A stretch of DNA of 64,000 nucleotides from Lactarius indigo (GCA_025766275.1 JAFKAC010000024.1:372001-436000), one strand, 5' to 3'; numbered from the stretch's first letter, positions 34,649 through 46,682 are shown. The notes: generated by a model not told the origin, from the letters alone. Numbers and translations: made by a program.

Positions 34649-36996
34649 TTACACAGGGGAATGGCCCAACCCCCCAGCGTCGGACTGACGCCACACTGAG
34701 GACGGCGCTATCGAATATGGAAGAGAGGGAACGGGTTCAATTGGCTGAGGCGATGACCCTTGAACAGTTGCATTATGCACTTGGACTGGCATAACCCGCG
34801 GCTCAGCCGCGTGGAGCGCGGGTGTGGACGGCGCGGGTATTTCTACTTTCCGCAGCTGAAGGTTCTGCAGGACGGGTGCCAGCGTGTGGTCGATCTTGTC
34901 GAAGCTCATCGCTGCTAGCCTCTCTATCCAGGCCAAAGTATCGAGTACTCGCTGTGGCAACACCTGCGGCGCATGCCAGTGCCCCCGAGCCTGTGACTGA
35001 GCCTGTGACTGAGCCTGTGACCGTGCTACTTGCACGAACTTCTTATATACGCCGCCGAATGCATCGCGCCGCGACGTCGCAACCTTCTGGATGGGGTCCC
35101 GCACTAGTATCTCGAGAGTGAGTAGTATGAGGTCTTGCTGCGCCGCAGGCACGAATGCGGGTAACTCCCGGCCGTGTTGCCGGTCAATCGTGCCGTCGCT
35201 GGGGAGGTTCTCGTCTGAAGCCAGCCTTTGACGCGCATCGAAAAGCGCGCGGCTCTCTCTGCGGATCGAGTCCGCATTTTCGGACGTCCACCACTTCTTG
35301 TTCATGTCTCGTAGGGTGTCCTGGATGTCTGTGAGGAAGCGCCCGAGGTTCTGCAGCCGCAAACTGTCGCTGCGGGGGTAGAATTCGGGATTGACGTCGC
35401 CGTTAGCCTCGACACCACCATCGAGTCCGAGTCGCTTATTCAGGAATTGATCTTCGTCCCAGGTGACGTTGGGAGTTGAGGGGTCATCACTCGTACGACG
35501 AGGGGTGATCCTGAATGCGGCGACCACCGCTGCGGCGCACCTAACGGATAGTGAGACATCAGTATTGGGCGTGTCCCATAACTCGTCAATGACTTCCAGC
35601 GACTCTGGGGAGTCCAGAAGTGGTAGGATCTCCAAGAAATAGTCTTCCTTCGCAGCGTATGGTGTGAGTATGTCGCGAATTGCGCCAGGAATGTAGTAGA
35701 GTGCCTTCAAGGAGGCCCTAGTTCTTCGTTGCTGAACGGCTTTGGGAAGCTTGCCTGTGAAAGTTCGTTGTGCCAGCTTGATGATGCTCCACGGGAGCGA
35801 CGCCGCGTGAAAGCCCAATGGTCCAGGTAACGCCGCAAGGACGTCACCAATGGTACGTTCTGGGTCACTCGCGGAGAGAGCCTCGGACTCAGACAGACCG
35901 GGAATCCCAGTGACAAATTCCTCCAAGTCGCGGTCCTCGCTAAGCCAGTCAAGTGTCCGGACGAGCGTTTCTTTGTATATGTCCATCGAAATGCGTTGAG
36001 CCGACTTCTCGACCCTGGATGTCATGCCGTCTGAAATGGACTTGGCCTTTTTCATTTTCTGGTCCAGGAATGATTTCACGGTTTTCTCGTCAAATGTGCC
36101 CCAGTAGTCGTGCGCTCGCTTTGCGCCACGATGGAGGACCGAAAGGAAGAAACGTGAGAATCCTTTAGCGGAGTACCAAAAGAGTGATGTGAACGGCGTG
36201 TAATAGGGACAGTCATGAAACATAAGCGGCATTATAGTGAGGGCACTATACAAGAACAAGCAGATTGCGACGATTACGAGTGTGACGAGGGCAACGGTGC
36301 GATTGGTGGGGAAGGCAAAGACGACCAGACCGGTGAAGAACAGGAGTACGGATATGAGGATGAGGAAAGGCAGCGCCTCAACAAGCCCGAAGATCCGGAA
36401 TCGGCGCGCGCCTTGATAAAAGTACTCTCGGATATGGGCACGGACATGAGGCGCATGATTTCGTTGGATAACCTGGAGGTATCTGCGGGCCCATTGTTGC
36501 AACAGTGTGGCAATGAGCGCACATGTGAGACTGAGCACGAGGCTGAGGAACCAGACCGAGTTGACAAATACCACCGAAGTAGAGGGACCTTGATTGGACG
36601 GACTCGCGGCGGGACTGATGCCGTTGTTGGTCGCGTTGGAAAGCTGTTGTGATATGGTTGCGAGGATGGACTGGGTGGTGAAGTTGGGATCTTGCTGGAG
36701 GTTCGGGTAGCTCATAGAGATAAAAGTTGCGACGGTAGAAGAGAAAAGGCCAGTCTGGAAAACGTGAGGGCTTGTTAGCTTACGAGAGTCATCGTTGGGG
36801 TGGCGGGGAAGCGTACGAAAACGAGGATGCTATCTGCGCCTCCCTTCCAATTCTCCACGTTTTCATCGTCAAACTTGAGTGCACGGTTGATATACATAGA
36901 GAAGATGGCCCCTGAGGTGTCACTATAAGTGGTTTTCTTCGGAGCGGTGGTGTCATCGCCTGCGTCCTGTGACGGGTCCTGTTTCAGGGTAGTCAT
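34649..36996 (-). CDS. D7: DUF6535 multi-pass membrane protein (761 aa)
   Basis: Exons 36817-36996 and 34649-36754, intron 62 bp. Core TTYSDTSGAIFSMYINRALK and ENVENWKGGADSILVF; helix segments VVFVNSVWFLSLVLSLTCAL, LILISVLLFFTGLVVFAFPT and TLVIVAICLFLYSALTIMPL. Carries the full DEDQFLNKRLGLDGGVEANG block missing in D5. Near the C-terminus a short repeat (SQAQSQAQSQA) replaces the Ala/Arg-rich helix of other copies. Tail GGLGHSPV. Located in the membrane by prediction; role unknown. Start is the ATG 28 codons before the conserved SGAIFSMY core. Intact. Confidence 0.82.
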
Positions 36997-37497
36997 AGTA
37001 AAGATGGGGGGCTTGATGTAGGGAAGTCGGTTCCAAGTGAAAGTGCATGAGCAGACATCGCGAGCGCAGATTAAATAGATTGCACCAAGCGCTGTGCGTC
37101 CAGTATGGTTCTTGTTCCCATGATGGGTAGATCATGAAGGGCGTGGCCAGACATGACCGACAATTCCAGGTCGGAAATTCGAGTGGACCCCAGGGCCAGC
37201 CAGGTTATTCAGTTGAATCAACTCCAGCCTTGAACGTGGCCTACTAGAGATTGGACAATCATCGATCGTCAGTGGCAATTAGAGAAAACACTGTCAGTCT
37301 GTTCAACAAGAACAAGCAAGTTGACACTTGAGTTGACAGGTGTAAGTCCCAATCCAGACGGTCCATTTGACTATACTTGGTGTACCTCTTGCGGCTGCTG
37401 GCACAACCCCATCAGGCTGACACGAGGGCCCAAGCGACGGCCCATATTTCTTGCTATTGTTGGTGCTTATAACGGTACAGCTTAGCCACATCTGGTT
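36997..37497. promoter_or_regulatory. Upstream region of D7
   Basis: Similar to the D5 side of 31023-31560. TATTTAA on the minus strand (37077-37071) lies about 78 bp before the D7 start. No gene seen. Confidence 0.45.
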
Positions 37498-37816
37498 TAT
37501 GAGGCGTCAATCGGGACGCTAATGCATGAACATCTAAGTCAGATGACTCAGATCCAAGTCATTACTGTAAACAGAGGCCATCATGATACACTTCCACGTT
37601 CCACATGAAGCCCAAAATGGCTTGGAGAAGACTCAGCGCTGGCGCCGCGTGACACTCGCCACATTCATGTCCCATAACTCACGAGGGCGCGGTCTTTGGG
37701 CGCAGAGTGGATTCGATGTCAGTCCAGAGCAGTCCTGTCTGCGTGAAGCACGGAGATCATTATCGATTACTGGATTGGCGCACACCCGTTCTAAAAATAC
37801 GCTAAATACTCGTCAT
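37498..37816. repeat. Direct repeat, left copy
   Basis: About 320 bp that recurs at 39764-40092 in the same orientation, from TATGA(G)GCGTCAATCGGGA to AAATACTCGTCAT. The two copies bracket the TIR element. Related sequence is also present near 31590-31700, so this belongs to the flank of the DUF6535 genes. Confidence 0.75.
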
Positions 37817-38159
37817 TGCGAGTCACTTACCTTGGCTTTCCACGGGAGCACGCCCATGTGGCGTCGATTGAGGGAGCGTGGCCCGAGAGGCTGGGGAGAA
37901 TAATCCGGCGCGAAGACATGGGGGGGAGAGGAAGCAGAAAACACGCGTCCCATTGTAGATTGTTGGGGGTATATGGGAAATAGAGAGAATGGAAAAGGGC
38001 ATGTACATGGAGACGCGTGACAAGGTGGATACGCGGTGGGATAGTAGAGACTTGGTGGAAGCACGAAGTGCTTCTCGATCGAAAAAATAGGTGTTCTGTG
38101 TCCGGGGCAAGGTCGCAACGGACGGGTAGGAAAAAACCCGAAATGCGCCACGGAACGAG

Positions 38160-39755
38160 TAGTGGTTTGCGGGCTTGGGTTCAAAGCCTAAGGCTGGCCT
38201 AAGACGGCCGTCTGAAACCGGGCTGGGACTGGGACGAGAGTCAGTCCTGGCAGGGCTCACGGCCCAGTCTTCACTTTTGGCATTCGGCTCCCACGGTCCC
38301 ACGTCCTCGGCCTCGATTGTTGGGAACGCGCGTCCTGGGCTCAGGATTCACCAGGATCTGCGACCTTCGGAACTGCATCCACCCCTTCGGAACTGCATCC
38401 ACACCTTTGAAACTTCATCTGTGCCTTCGCCATTGCATCCACACATTTCCAATTTCATCCCCCCTTCGAAATTGGCAACTGTATCCACCCCTCTCGGATT
38501 TTATATCACACCATGTTACGCTCTTTGTTGTACTTTTGAATGAATACAAGTCCTTTGTTCACCCTCTTAGCGATGTCCACTCAACCTGTGCAGAAGATAT
38601 CCTTCCTGCTAAACTGGCTTCTGACAGTACTGGTGAGCCGGAACTACCGTACTGCGTCCACCTCTGAGCCATTGACACCCCAGCCAAACAGCACCCCAGC
38701 GACAACATGACTTGTAACATGCGTGCCGCTGGCTGGCACGATCCCATTGTTGCCCCCACTTTATATAGCCCACCCAGAGGTGATCACATTGTTCACGTTC
38801 ATATCCACAACTTCTGCAGGTGCCCCACTGGGAGTCCTCCAGCTGTCACGGCAGACATACTCGTTTGTTACCCTGCACTCATCTTTGCCACTCCACAATA
38901 TCCTGATCCACACGTTCCCTATAAGGCATGTTGTCCACAGCACCATCCACTATGTCCTGGCCACCGACAAGGTTGGAGTGACCCCATTCGCATTGACCTG
39001 TAGGCTCCACCGTGACTGGGACATTCTGATGACTGGTCATATGGATTGAGGAACCCTTTGCCCCACAAACCCCAAGTGCGACCCCTCCCCTTCTCTTTTA
39101 CAGACAAGCATGCGCCTACTGCACATGTTCACAAAACCCTCCTGGCCTTGCTACGTCACAAAGCCTCCCCCCCAAAAAAGGTGAGTATTGTCCCACTCAT
39201 GCCTGCAACGTATTGACATTGAGTCGTGCTTACACAGGTGTCCTGGCACAACACTTGTCCAACTCATCGTCATCACCACTGCAGCCAGCGCTGCTTCAGG
39301 TGTATCTCAAGTCGCGCCACTGCCACCTCCATTGGGGACTCATAAATGCAAGGCAGCCTCAGCAAGGCATGCACCAGCATGGGTAGCGATGGCATCAAGA
39401 CTACAGTGAAGTGACTATAGCAACGGCAATGGCCACAGTGGCAACATTAGCAACAGTGATGACAATGTGGCAGCGGCAGGAATGGTGGCGGTGGGGATGA
39501 CAGCAGGAGTGGGGTTTAGTTACTTGCCAATGTACGTACATTGTCCTACATACTATCCAATAAATTCTCTATTTTGCGGATTGTGTGAGGGTTCTCTAGT
39601 AAAGCCTCAGCCAGCCGAGGCTACCGGGCTGATGCAGGCCTAAGACGTCAAGGCCGATGAGTACAGTCCCCGTCCTCCTAATTTCCAGGCCTCAAGCCCC
39701 CAAGGGACGGGCCTAGTGGCAGGCTTTTGGGCCGGGCCGGGCCCGCAAACCACTA
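38160..39755. mobile_element. TIR element, 1.6 kb, no transposase seen
   Basis: A 15-base perfect terminal inverted repeat, TAGTGGTTTGCGGGC at 38160 and its complement ending at 39755. The interior has short frames only (one plus frame of about 100 codons, 38723-39049, without recognised motif) and GC-rich sub-terminal blocks. TAG-type ends suggest a non-autonomous hAT-like element, but no 8 bp target duplication was found. Confidence 0.55.
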
Positions 39756-39763
39756 TTTAAAAT

Positions 39764-40092
39764 TATGAAGCGTCAATCGGGACACGAATGCATGAATATC
39801 TAAGTCAGATCCAAGTCATTACTGTAAGCAGAGACCGTCACAATACGTTCCAAGTGAAGCCCAAAATGGCTTGGAGAAGACTCAGCGCTGGCGCCGCGTG
39901 ACACTCTCCACATTCATGTGACCATGTCCCATAACCCAGGAAGGCGCGGTCTTTCAGTTGGGCGCAGACTCAGGCTGGATTCGATGTCAGTCCAGACTCC
40001 AGAGCGGTCCTGTTGGTGGGAAGCACGGAGATCAACTATCTATTACTGGATTGGCGCAGACCCGTTCTAAAAATACGCTAAATACTCGTCAT
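39764..40092. repeat. Direct repeat, right copy
   Basis: Second copy of 37498-37816, beginning 8 bp after the right end of the TIR element. From 40093 to 40450 nothing is recognised. Confidence 0.75.
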
Positions 40093-40450
40093 ACCTGATC
40101 GCACTGCCGCACTATCGCCGAACTCCATTTCGTACAGACGCCCGACTACGCACAGGACTCCCTCTCCGTGGTGGCATTTACAGCTTATCTCTAGTCTAGG
40201 AGCTGGCGACTTAATATGCTGGGCAAACCTTTTTTTGTGATTCTGAAGACCATGGCTTACCTCGATCGGTCCCCCAAAACGCTGAGTCGCGTTCCCGCGC
40301 TCCTACAGACTTTACTATAAATAAGTAGCATACGCAAAAATAACAAAGAGATTATGTACTGTAGAAATAACGCATACATAAATTAGAGAACGGACATCAC
40401 TGCTGACCCCAGTACAGGGGGATAGGGTATCAAAAAGAAATCTCTCACAA

Positions 40451-41865
40451 CTAATGTCCTCCTCCAACTGCAGCAAGCACCCTGAACACCTCCGCCTGTC
40501 GCTCCCTAAACTGCGGCAACCGCGTCATGCCTAGCGCGAGTGCATTAACCCGATTCGCAAAAGCGACCGCGCGGCCCTCCGCGCTCCGCCGCCCGCCCGA
40601 ATCCCTCTCCTCCCCCTCTCGGATATCATACCCCGCCCCACGCTCCAGCAGCAAGCGAGCGCGTTCAATACGCGGTACTGGCACCGTGCGGCCCTCCTGA
40701 GCAAGCACGATCGCAGCCCTAGTATCCTCCTCCTCGATGAGCCCGGCCTCTACGCCGACCGCGACGAATTCGCGCATCAGCGGGCGCAGCGGCGCAGGGC
40801 ACTCCGCGACCGTGAGTCGCGTCCCGCGTACGAGCCATACCGCGCCGCCGTCGTCGCCATCGGCGGCCACGGAGCGTGCGGAGACGGCGAGGATGGCTAG
40901 CGCGACGGCGCCGTAGTACGCGCGTGGTGGGTCGCGGGTCAGTTGTCCGTGCAGGCGCGGCGAGCTCGCGAGCACGTCTGCTAGTGCCGCGTAGAGCGTC
41001 TCGCGGATTAGCTCGATAGCGGGGCTCGCTGGGCCCGCAATCGTCGGGCTCCTCCTAGCATCCGCAACCGACGCAGATGCGTATGGCGACGAGGGGGAGC
41101 GTGGTGGGAGCAATGGTGCTGTTGGTGATGGGGTAGTGCGAAGAACAGGGGAGCGTCGTGGTTTCTCTAGGGGGGTAGGAGACAGTGTCGTTGGAGAGGG
41201 CGTATACAGCGGCGGGGGCACGAATGACGCTTTTGTGCGGAGCGAGTCGGATCCGCCGGGTGATTCCCCGACGTCGATGGCGGCCTGCAAGTCGCTCGCA
41301 TAGCGGTCCTGGAACGAGCGACGCTGGCTGATCTCGATTGCGATGGCGCGGAGGTCTGCCGCTAGGCGGGGGACGACGGGCGGTGGAGAGGGCTTCTCGA
41401 GCGGCGCGAGATTGCAGATGACGCGCGCAAGGTCGTGTTGCCGCTCTGGGACGAGACTCTGGATTGCGGGCACACACTCGGACCAAAGCCGCATGAAGGG
41501 CACGAAGGTGGTGGGGCAGTTTGCGAGCGAGAGTGTCAGGCGCGGCGCGGACTTTTCGGCGCCACCGCTGCGTGGGAGGGGAACTGAGGGCGGATTAGTC
41601 GTGCAGCGCAGCGCTGCGAAGAAAAGGCACAGTGCGGGCCCTGAAAATGGTGTGTGAATGACGAGACGAGGGAACTTGAATGCGAGAGAGACGTACCTGT
41701 GATCATTAAGTCCCCCTCTGCGCTGCTAAGGAGCTCGACATCCAACAAGCGCTCGGCCCTAGCCTGGGCAAGTGAGGATTTAAGATAGGAGTGGAAGGCA
41801 TCCTGGACGTATTGCTCGTCCAGGGGGCCTTCGTCGTCGATTACTCTACGCGTGGTCGAGGTCAT
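40451..41865 (-). CDS. Gene X: unknown protein (452 aa)
   Basis: Exons 41697-41865 and 40451-41640 with a 56 bp intron keep frame. No family recognised. The N-terminus is charged and probably helical (DEQYVQDAFHSYLKSSLAQA). A central Pro/Ser-rich linker (PSPTTLSPTPLEKPRRSP) separates it from an Ala-rich helical C-terminal half (AIELIRETLYAALADVLASS, LMREFVAVGVEAGLIEEEDT, IVLAQEGRTVPVPRIERARL). No signal peptide or membrane segment seen. C-terminal pieces of this gene recur as remnants at 46683 and 51985, each next to carrier sequence, so X was the ancestral downstream neighbour of the carrier. Probably a normal single-copy fungal gene. Confidence 0.7.
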
Positions 41866-42123
41866 GGAAAGAGCTTTTCCTTTTGTCCGCAGTCACAGTG
41901 GGCTTGATATAGGACACAGCATTGACTGCGGGTGTAACAGCAGAGTGATACCAGTCGGGACTTGGGCCCGGAGTCACTCAAGTCCGATTCGCCAACCATG
42001 GCGTCATTAACCCCGCAGTGGCGGTACAGTGTACTGTATTCTGAAATTCGGACTAATAAAGGAAACTTGCAGTGCGATAAAAAAACAAAATGAAGAGAAT
42101 ACACCCATTATACCGACGTTCGT
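41866..42123. other. Spacer between gene X and carrier sequence
   Basis: Recurs at about 46946-47148 and 52271-52474 (shared TTGAAGAGAATACACCCATT and TCTAGAGATCTAAT), each time on the 3' side of carrier sequence. It marks the joints of the 5 kb tandem units. Confidence 0.7.
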
Positions 42124-42599
42124 CTAGAGATCTAATAATAGCCTTTTCGTGCCCCGCCAAACCGCAAAGCTCACCGCGTTCATCGGCACGATCTTCAGGT
42201 ATCCAATCCCCAACCCGACAAAGAACCCCTTTGGCCCACCCCGCGCCCATATCCCACTCACCGTCTCTCCCCAACGCAACCACCGCCCAGGCCCCCTCAG
42301 CCCACCAACTTGCATCCGCCGGCGCACGACCTCAAATGGATACGAGACCGTCTGCACCACGGCACCCGACAGAGCGCCAATGCCAAGATCCGCCAGGGGC
42401 GTCGCGCGAAGGCGCCGGCCGTCCGGTCCAACGGGGACGAGGGTGGCGCGCAGGTAACCCCAGGTCAGGAATGCAGTGCCCGCATACGGGACGATGCCGA
42501 CTGTGAAGCTGCGGTAGAACTTGTCAGGTCAGCGGGACAGGCTAGCAACTCCAGAACATGTATGGGTACACACAACACAACCAGCAACACCGCCAGCGA
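42124..42599 (-). pseudogene. Mitochondrial carrier remnant 1
   Basis: The C-terminal third of the carrier is well kept (PYAGTAFLTWGYLRATLVP, SYPFEVVRRRMQVGG, GFFVGLGIGYLKIVPMNAVS). Upstream, exon 5 sequence starting at KFYR is joined directly to the beginning of intron 1, behind an exon 1 piece (GCIAGGVAGCV). Exons 2-4 and the first half of exon 5 are deleted. It cannot make a carrier, which needs three repeats of about 100 residues. Confidence 0.75.
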
Positions 42600-43614
42600 T
42601 GCATCCAGAGCGTGAGTCGGTCGTCTCGGTAGGCGACATCCGGCTGGCGCACTCGGGCACTGACTTGGGCTCTGCGTGCCATGTCTTCCGCGTGAGGTCC
42701 ATGTCACATACGTGGTTCCACAGCGTGCCACATAGTAGGTAGCTAGCACTGCACACAGGAGCATCAGTGATCGTTGCTCCACTTATGAATACAGCACCAC
42801 GGTACTCACCAGGATGTGAACTTCAAAGGAATCTTATACACCTGACCCAGTTATTTCATCGGAACCAGAGGAAGCTGGAACTTGCACATGGTCGGCAAGT
42901 TGTTGGGATAAAGCCCGGCTTTAGGGACATTCATTGTAGGCTCGTCACATGCCGCTGACTGGCTTGCGAGTGACTCATACGGGCTGGGACCCTTTCGTGA
43001 AAATGTCATCTGGTAACAAGGTCGTTGGCATTACGCGCGTGATCCAGTACTTGCGAAACCCCTTCCGGTATTAGCAGCTGAACTTTCCCATGCGCGAGTC
43101 CAACCAATCTATGCGACTCACCGTTTTCGACCGGAATAGGTTCACGTTCAACGACGACATTGGCAAGACAGAGTCAAATGTCTCCGAGTTCGCTGAGCGT
43201 GCTAGGCTTGAGCACAAGCGACGTGTGAATTGGGAAGTCGGATGTTGCGTCCTCCTTCCCCGAGTCATCGTTTGAACACCGAAGTTTGGAATCGTTTGGC
43301 AAGAAAGGGACGGTCAGAAAGCTACATCATGCGTCACGTAAGCCGCCGCGCGGGCTGGGGGAAAAATCAACAAAGATAACAAGTATGTGGACGCACGATT
43401 GCGAGAGTCATTGCAGTCCTTGGCTTCCGGGTCCTGGCATAAGAACGTGACGACCTGCACGTGGAGAACAATTTGATGGTGACTGGCGCTTCGTCGGGAT
43501 GATGGGGGGAGGAGTTTCCAAGGGAGTTTCTGCTACTGTACTCCCACAACACGAGATGGTACGTGCGAAGTCGCGTAGTGCGACAGTGCGACAGGGCTGA
43601 GGAACTGAGGACAT
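42600..43614 (-). pseudogene. C2-E: decayed tandem-C2 gene with inverted second domain
   Basis: Exon 1 starts MSSVPQ at 43614 and is frameshifted in its first strand. Part of exon 2 follows (43180-43340). The second C2 domain (VTHTGWDPFVKMSSGN, FDRNRFTFNDDIGK) lies on the plus strand at about 42950-43195, opposite to the rest of the gene. The last exon (SASYLLCGTLWNHVCDMDLT) is again on the minus strand and runs into the carrier exon 1 remnant near 42605. Exon 3 and most of exon 2 are gone. Head to head with D8. Confidence 0.72.
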
Positions 43615-44194
43615 TAGCATAGTAGTAGACAATCTATAGCCGACTCTGGGAGATCTAAATCTAATATAGCTGGACTCTTGGCTGGACTGACACTTAAGCC
43701 GTTTGTGGCCTAAATAAATTATTTGACAAGTGGAAGCGCATGATGCATCATGATGCTTGGTACATGGCCCAACTTGAATTGAAACCGACTTCACTACTGT
43801 GACATTACTAAACCGAGAGCATCCACATGATGTGGTCAATGACTCCTCTAGATCTTGGTGGCGTGAATCTGACCAATTGGTTTACAGTAGAATTTATACT
43901 ACTTTCGGTGATATGCAGTTCAATTGAAATACAGTCGAGCTTCTCTCCACTCATGTCTGCCTGATGGTGGACCAGGAGTCAGTATTTCCCCTTACGTGGG
44001 CCCCGTGCCCACCTTATCTCCCGTGTTTGGGACCCAGTGTCTCTGGCGTGAGAGGAATACTAGTAGAGGTTACACCTGCCTTTCATTTACCAAAAATTAC
44101 CAAAACAACCACTCAATGCAGCGTATTAAACCCGCGTTCGCAATTTCTGCTTGTGCACTCCCACTTAAATCGCATTCCCAACATTGTTGCTAGT
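43615..44194. promoter_or_regulatory. Divergent spacer between C2-E and D8
   Basis: 580 bp. GTATTAAACCCGCGTTCGC at 44123-44141, about 71 bp before the D8 ATG, is the family core-promoter motif. No gene seen. Confidence 0.5.
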
Positions 44195-46455
44195 ATGTCT
44201 GCCCAGAAACACTCACAGAGCGCATGTAAATGCAAAGATACAGAGGAAGATACTTATAGTGACCCTTCTGGAGTCATCTTCTCTATGTATACCGCCCGTG
44301 CATCGGAATTTGATGATAAAATTGTGGAGTATTGGAAGGGAGGTGCAGACAACACCCTCATTTTTGTACGCTTCTGAGCCGCCCCAAACATGACGACTAC
44401 TTACAAACGCTCATGCCTTTCTAGACTGGCGTTTTCTCTTCTACAGTGGCTACTTTCATCGCCATGAGCTACCCAAGATTGCAGCAAGATCCTAACGTCA
44501 TCACACAGTCCCTCCTCGCACAGATATCCCAACAACTTTCCACTACCAACGATACCAGTCCCTCTGCGAGTCCTTCAAGTTCCACTCAAAGCTTCACCCC
44601 CTCTGCTTCGGTGGTATTTGTCAACTCGGTCTGGTTCCTCAGCCTCTTGCTCAGTCTCACGTGCGCGATCATTGCAACATTTTTGCAACAATGGGCCCGC
44701 AGGTACCTTCAGGTGGTTCAACGGAATCACGAAACTCATGTCCGTGCCCATATCCAAGAATACTTTTCCCAGGGTACGCACCGGTTCCGCATCTACAGGC
44801 TCGTTGAGATGTTGCCTTTCCTTCTATTCGTATCCTTGCTCCTGTTCTTCGTCGGACTCATCGTCTTTGCCTTCCTCGCCAATCGCATTGTCGCATATAT
44901 CACCATCGGAATCGTCGGATTCTGTTTTCTCTCGTATATCGCCCTCACTCTGATGCCACTCCTCTATCATGACTGTCCCTATTACACCCCCTTCACGTCA
45001 CTCCTTTGGTACATCGCTCGATTTGTACCATTTTTCTTCTTTTCGGCACTTTATGGTGGTGCAAAGCAATTGCACTACCGTTGGGGTACAGTTGGCGTGG
45101 GCATGGTCAAATCATTCCGTGACCGGAAAATGAATGTAGCCAAGTCCTTGGCGGAAGGCATGATATCTAGGCTCGAGAACTCGGCAAAACGCATTTCGAT
45201 GGACATATACAAAAGCACGCTCATCCGGACACTTTTCTGGCTCAAAGAGGACCACGAGTTGGAGGAATTCGTCACTGGGATCCCCGGTCTGTGCGAGTCG
45301 AAGGCCCTTATCACGCATGAGGATGGTGACTCACAGCGCACCATTCGCGACGTTCTTGTTACCTTACCTGGACCAATGGGCTTTCACATGTCGCTCCAGT
45401 GGAGTATCATTCAACTAGCACAGCGAGCTCTCACAAGCAAGCTGCCAAAATCCGTCCAGCAACGAAGAACTCGGGCCTGCTTGAAGGCAATCTACTACAT
45501 CCCTGGCGCGATTCGTGACCTACTCGCACCATACGCTGCAGGAGAGCACTATTGTCTAGAGCTCCTACCGCTTCTGAACTCCCCAGAGTCGCTGGAAATT
45601 ATTGACGAGTTGTGGGACACGCCCGATGACGATACCGCGCTATCCGTTCGGTGTGCCGCGGCGGTGGTCGCCGCATTCATGATCACCCCCCCTCGTCGTT
45701 CGCTCGACAATTTCGTAGCCAGCACCATCCCGTTCATCTGGGAGCATGACGCTGGAAAGAGCTTCCTTTCAAAGCGACTCGGCATCAACGCTGACACAGA
45801 CAGCGGCGATGTTTGCGACTCCCAACACGACACCGCGCGGCTACAGAATCTCGTGTGCTTTCTTGCGGATATCACAGGAACGCTAGGGTACATGCACATG
45901 CAGCAATGGGCATCCAACGACACGGACAATATCCTCAGTGTGCGCCGGGGGCTTTTCAATAGGCGTCATACGGAAGAGTACCGTATTGGCCGCGGCACGT
46001 TTGACCAGCAATGGTACATGGGGCCCCTCTCGCTCGTGCCTGCCGCGCAGCAGGACCTCATCACAGTCACTCTGGAGATACTGACGCGTCCCGTCACGAA
46101 ATTCACGGTGCAGAAGGACCCCAGCGCACCCACCCCCGTGATAGTGGCGGATCCCGTCGCAAATGCTGGGGTATCGCAACGCGATGCGTTCCGCGAAGCG
46201 TGGCAGAAGTTCGTGCAGGCGGGATTTTCGCAGGCGAGGGAATGGGCACTGGAGCAGGCGCGAGGACAGACGCAGGTGCCGCCAGAGCCAGCCCTCCAGA
46301 CTCAAGCTCGGATACAGGCGCATGCTATGGCCAGTTTCGAGATGACTAAGAACGTGCTGGAACCCGTCTTGAGGACCCTTGGGCTGACAGTCGAAATGCC
46401 AATACCCACACCGCACGACGATACAACAGGTGTGGTTGCGCCCCGCTCGAATTAA
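44195..46455 (+). CDS. D8: DUF6535 multi-pass membrane protein (733 aa)
   Basis: Exons 44195-44365 and 44425-46455, intron 59 bp (GTACGC...CTAG). Core DTYSDPSGVIFSMYTARASE and DDKIVEYWKGGADNTLIF. Four helices at about 55-74, 128-152, 190-215 and 220-247 (VVFVNSVWFLSLLLSLTCAI, LPFLLFVSLLLFFVGLIVFA, TIGIVGFCFLSYIALTLMPL). The long soluble part carries the conserved RTRACLKAIYYIPGAIRDLL and EEYRIGRGTFDQ. Tail ends GVVAPRSN, the class shared with D6. Open throughout, in contrast to its decayed C2 partner. Role unknown. Confidence 0.83.
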
Positions 46456-46682
46456 GACGGCGAATACGAGCACACACGACAATAACAGGGCGGTTATATA
46501 TCTGCGGCTCGTTTTTCTAGCCTTCTTTATAACTCCGTAGCAATATCCGTCCGCTACGATACAACAAAATCCAAATTGATATGCCCTTGCCTCTTGACGA
46601 ATATATTTCTTGGAAGAGGGACTCTACTGTAAACTGGTAACATACTGCGCGAAAATGACAAGGTGATTATATACTGTAGCGC

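Noticed and set aside
37813..38302. Minus-strand frames of 123 and 159 codons
   Set aside because: Overlapping frames in a repeat-containing stretch and across a TIR end; no conserved motif, no splice support.
38707..39049. Two plus frames of about 100 codons inside the TIR element
   Set aside because: Overlapping frames with no transposase motif; kept only as content of the element.
42529..42756. C2-carrier chimera as a functional gene
   Set aside because: The carrier part is a few residues followed by deleted exons, and the C2 part is broken and inverted; the open frame is too short to count as a gene.
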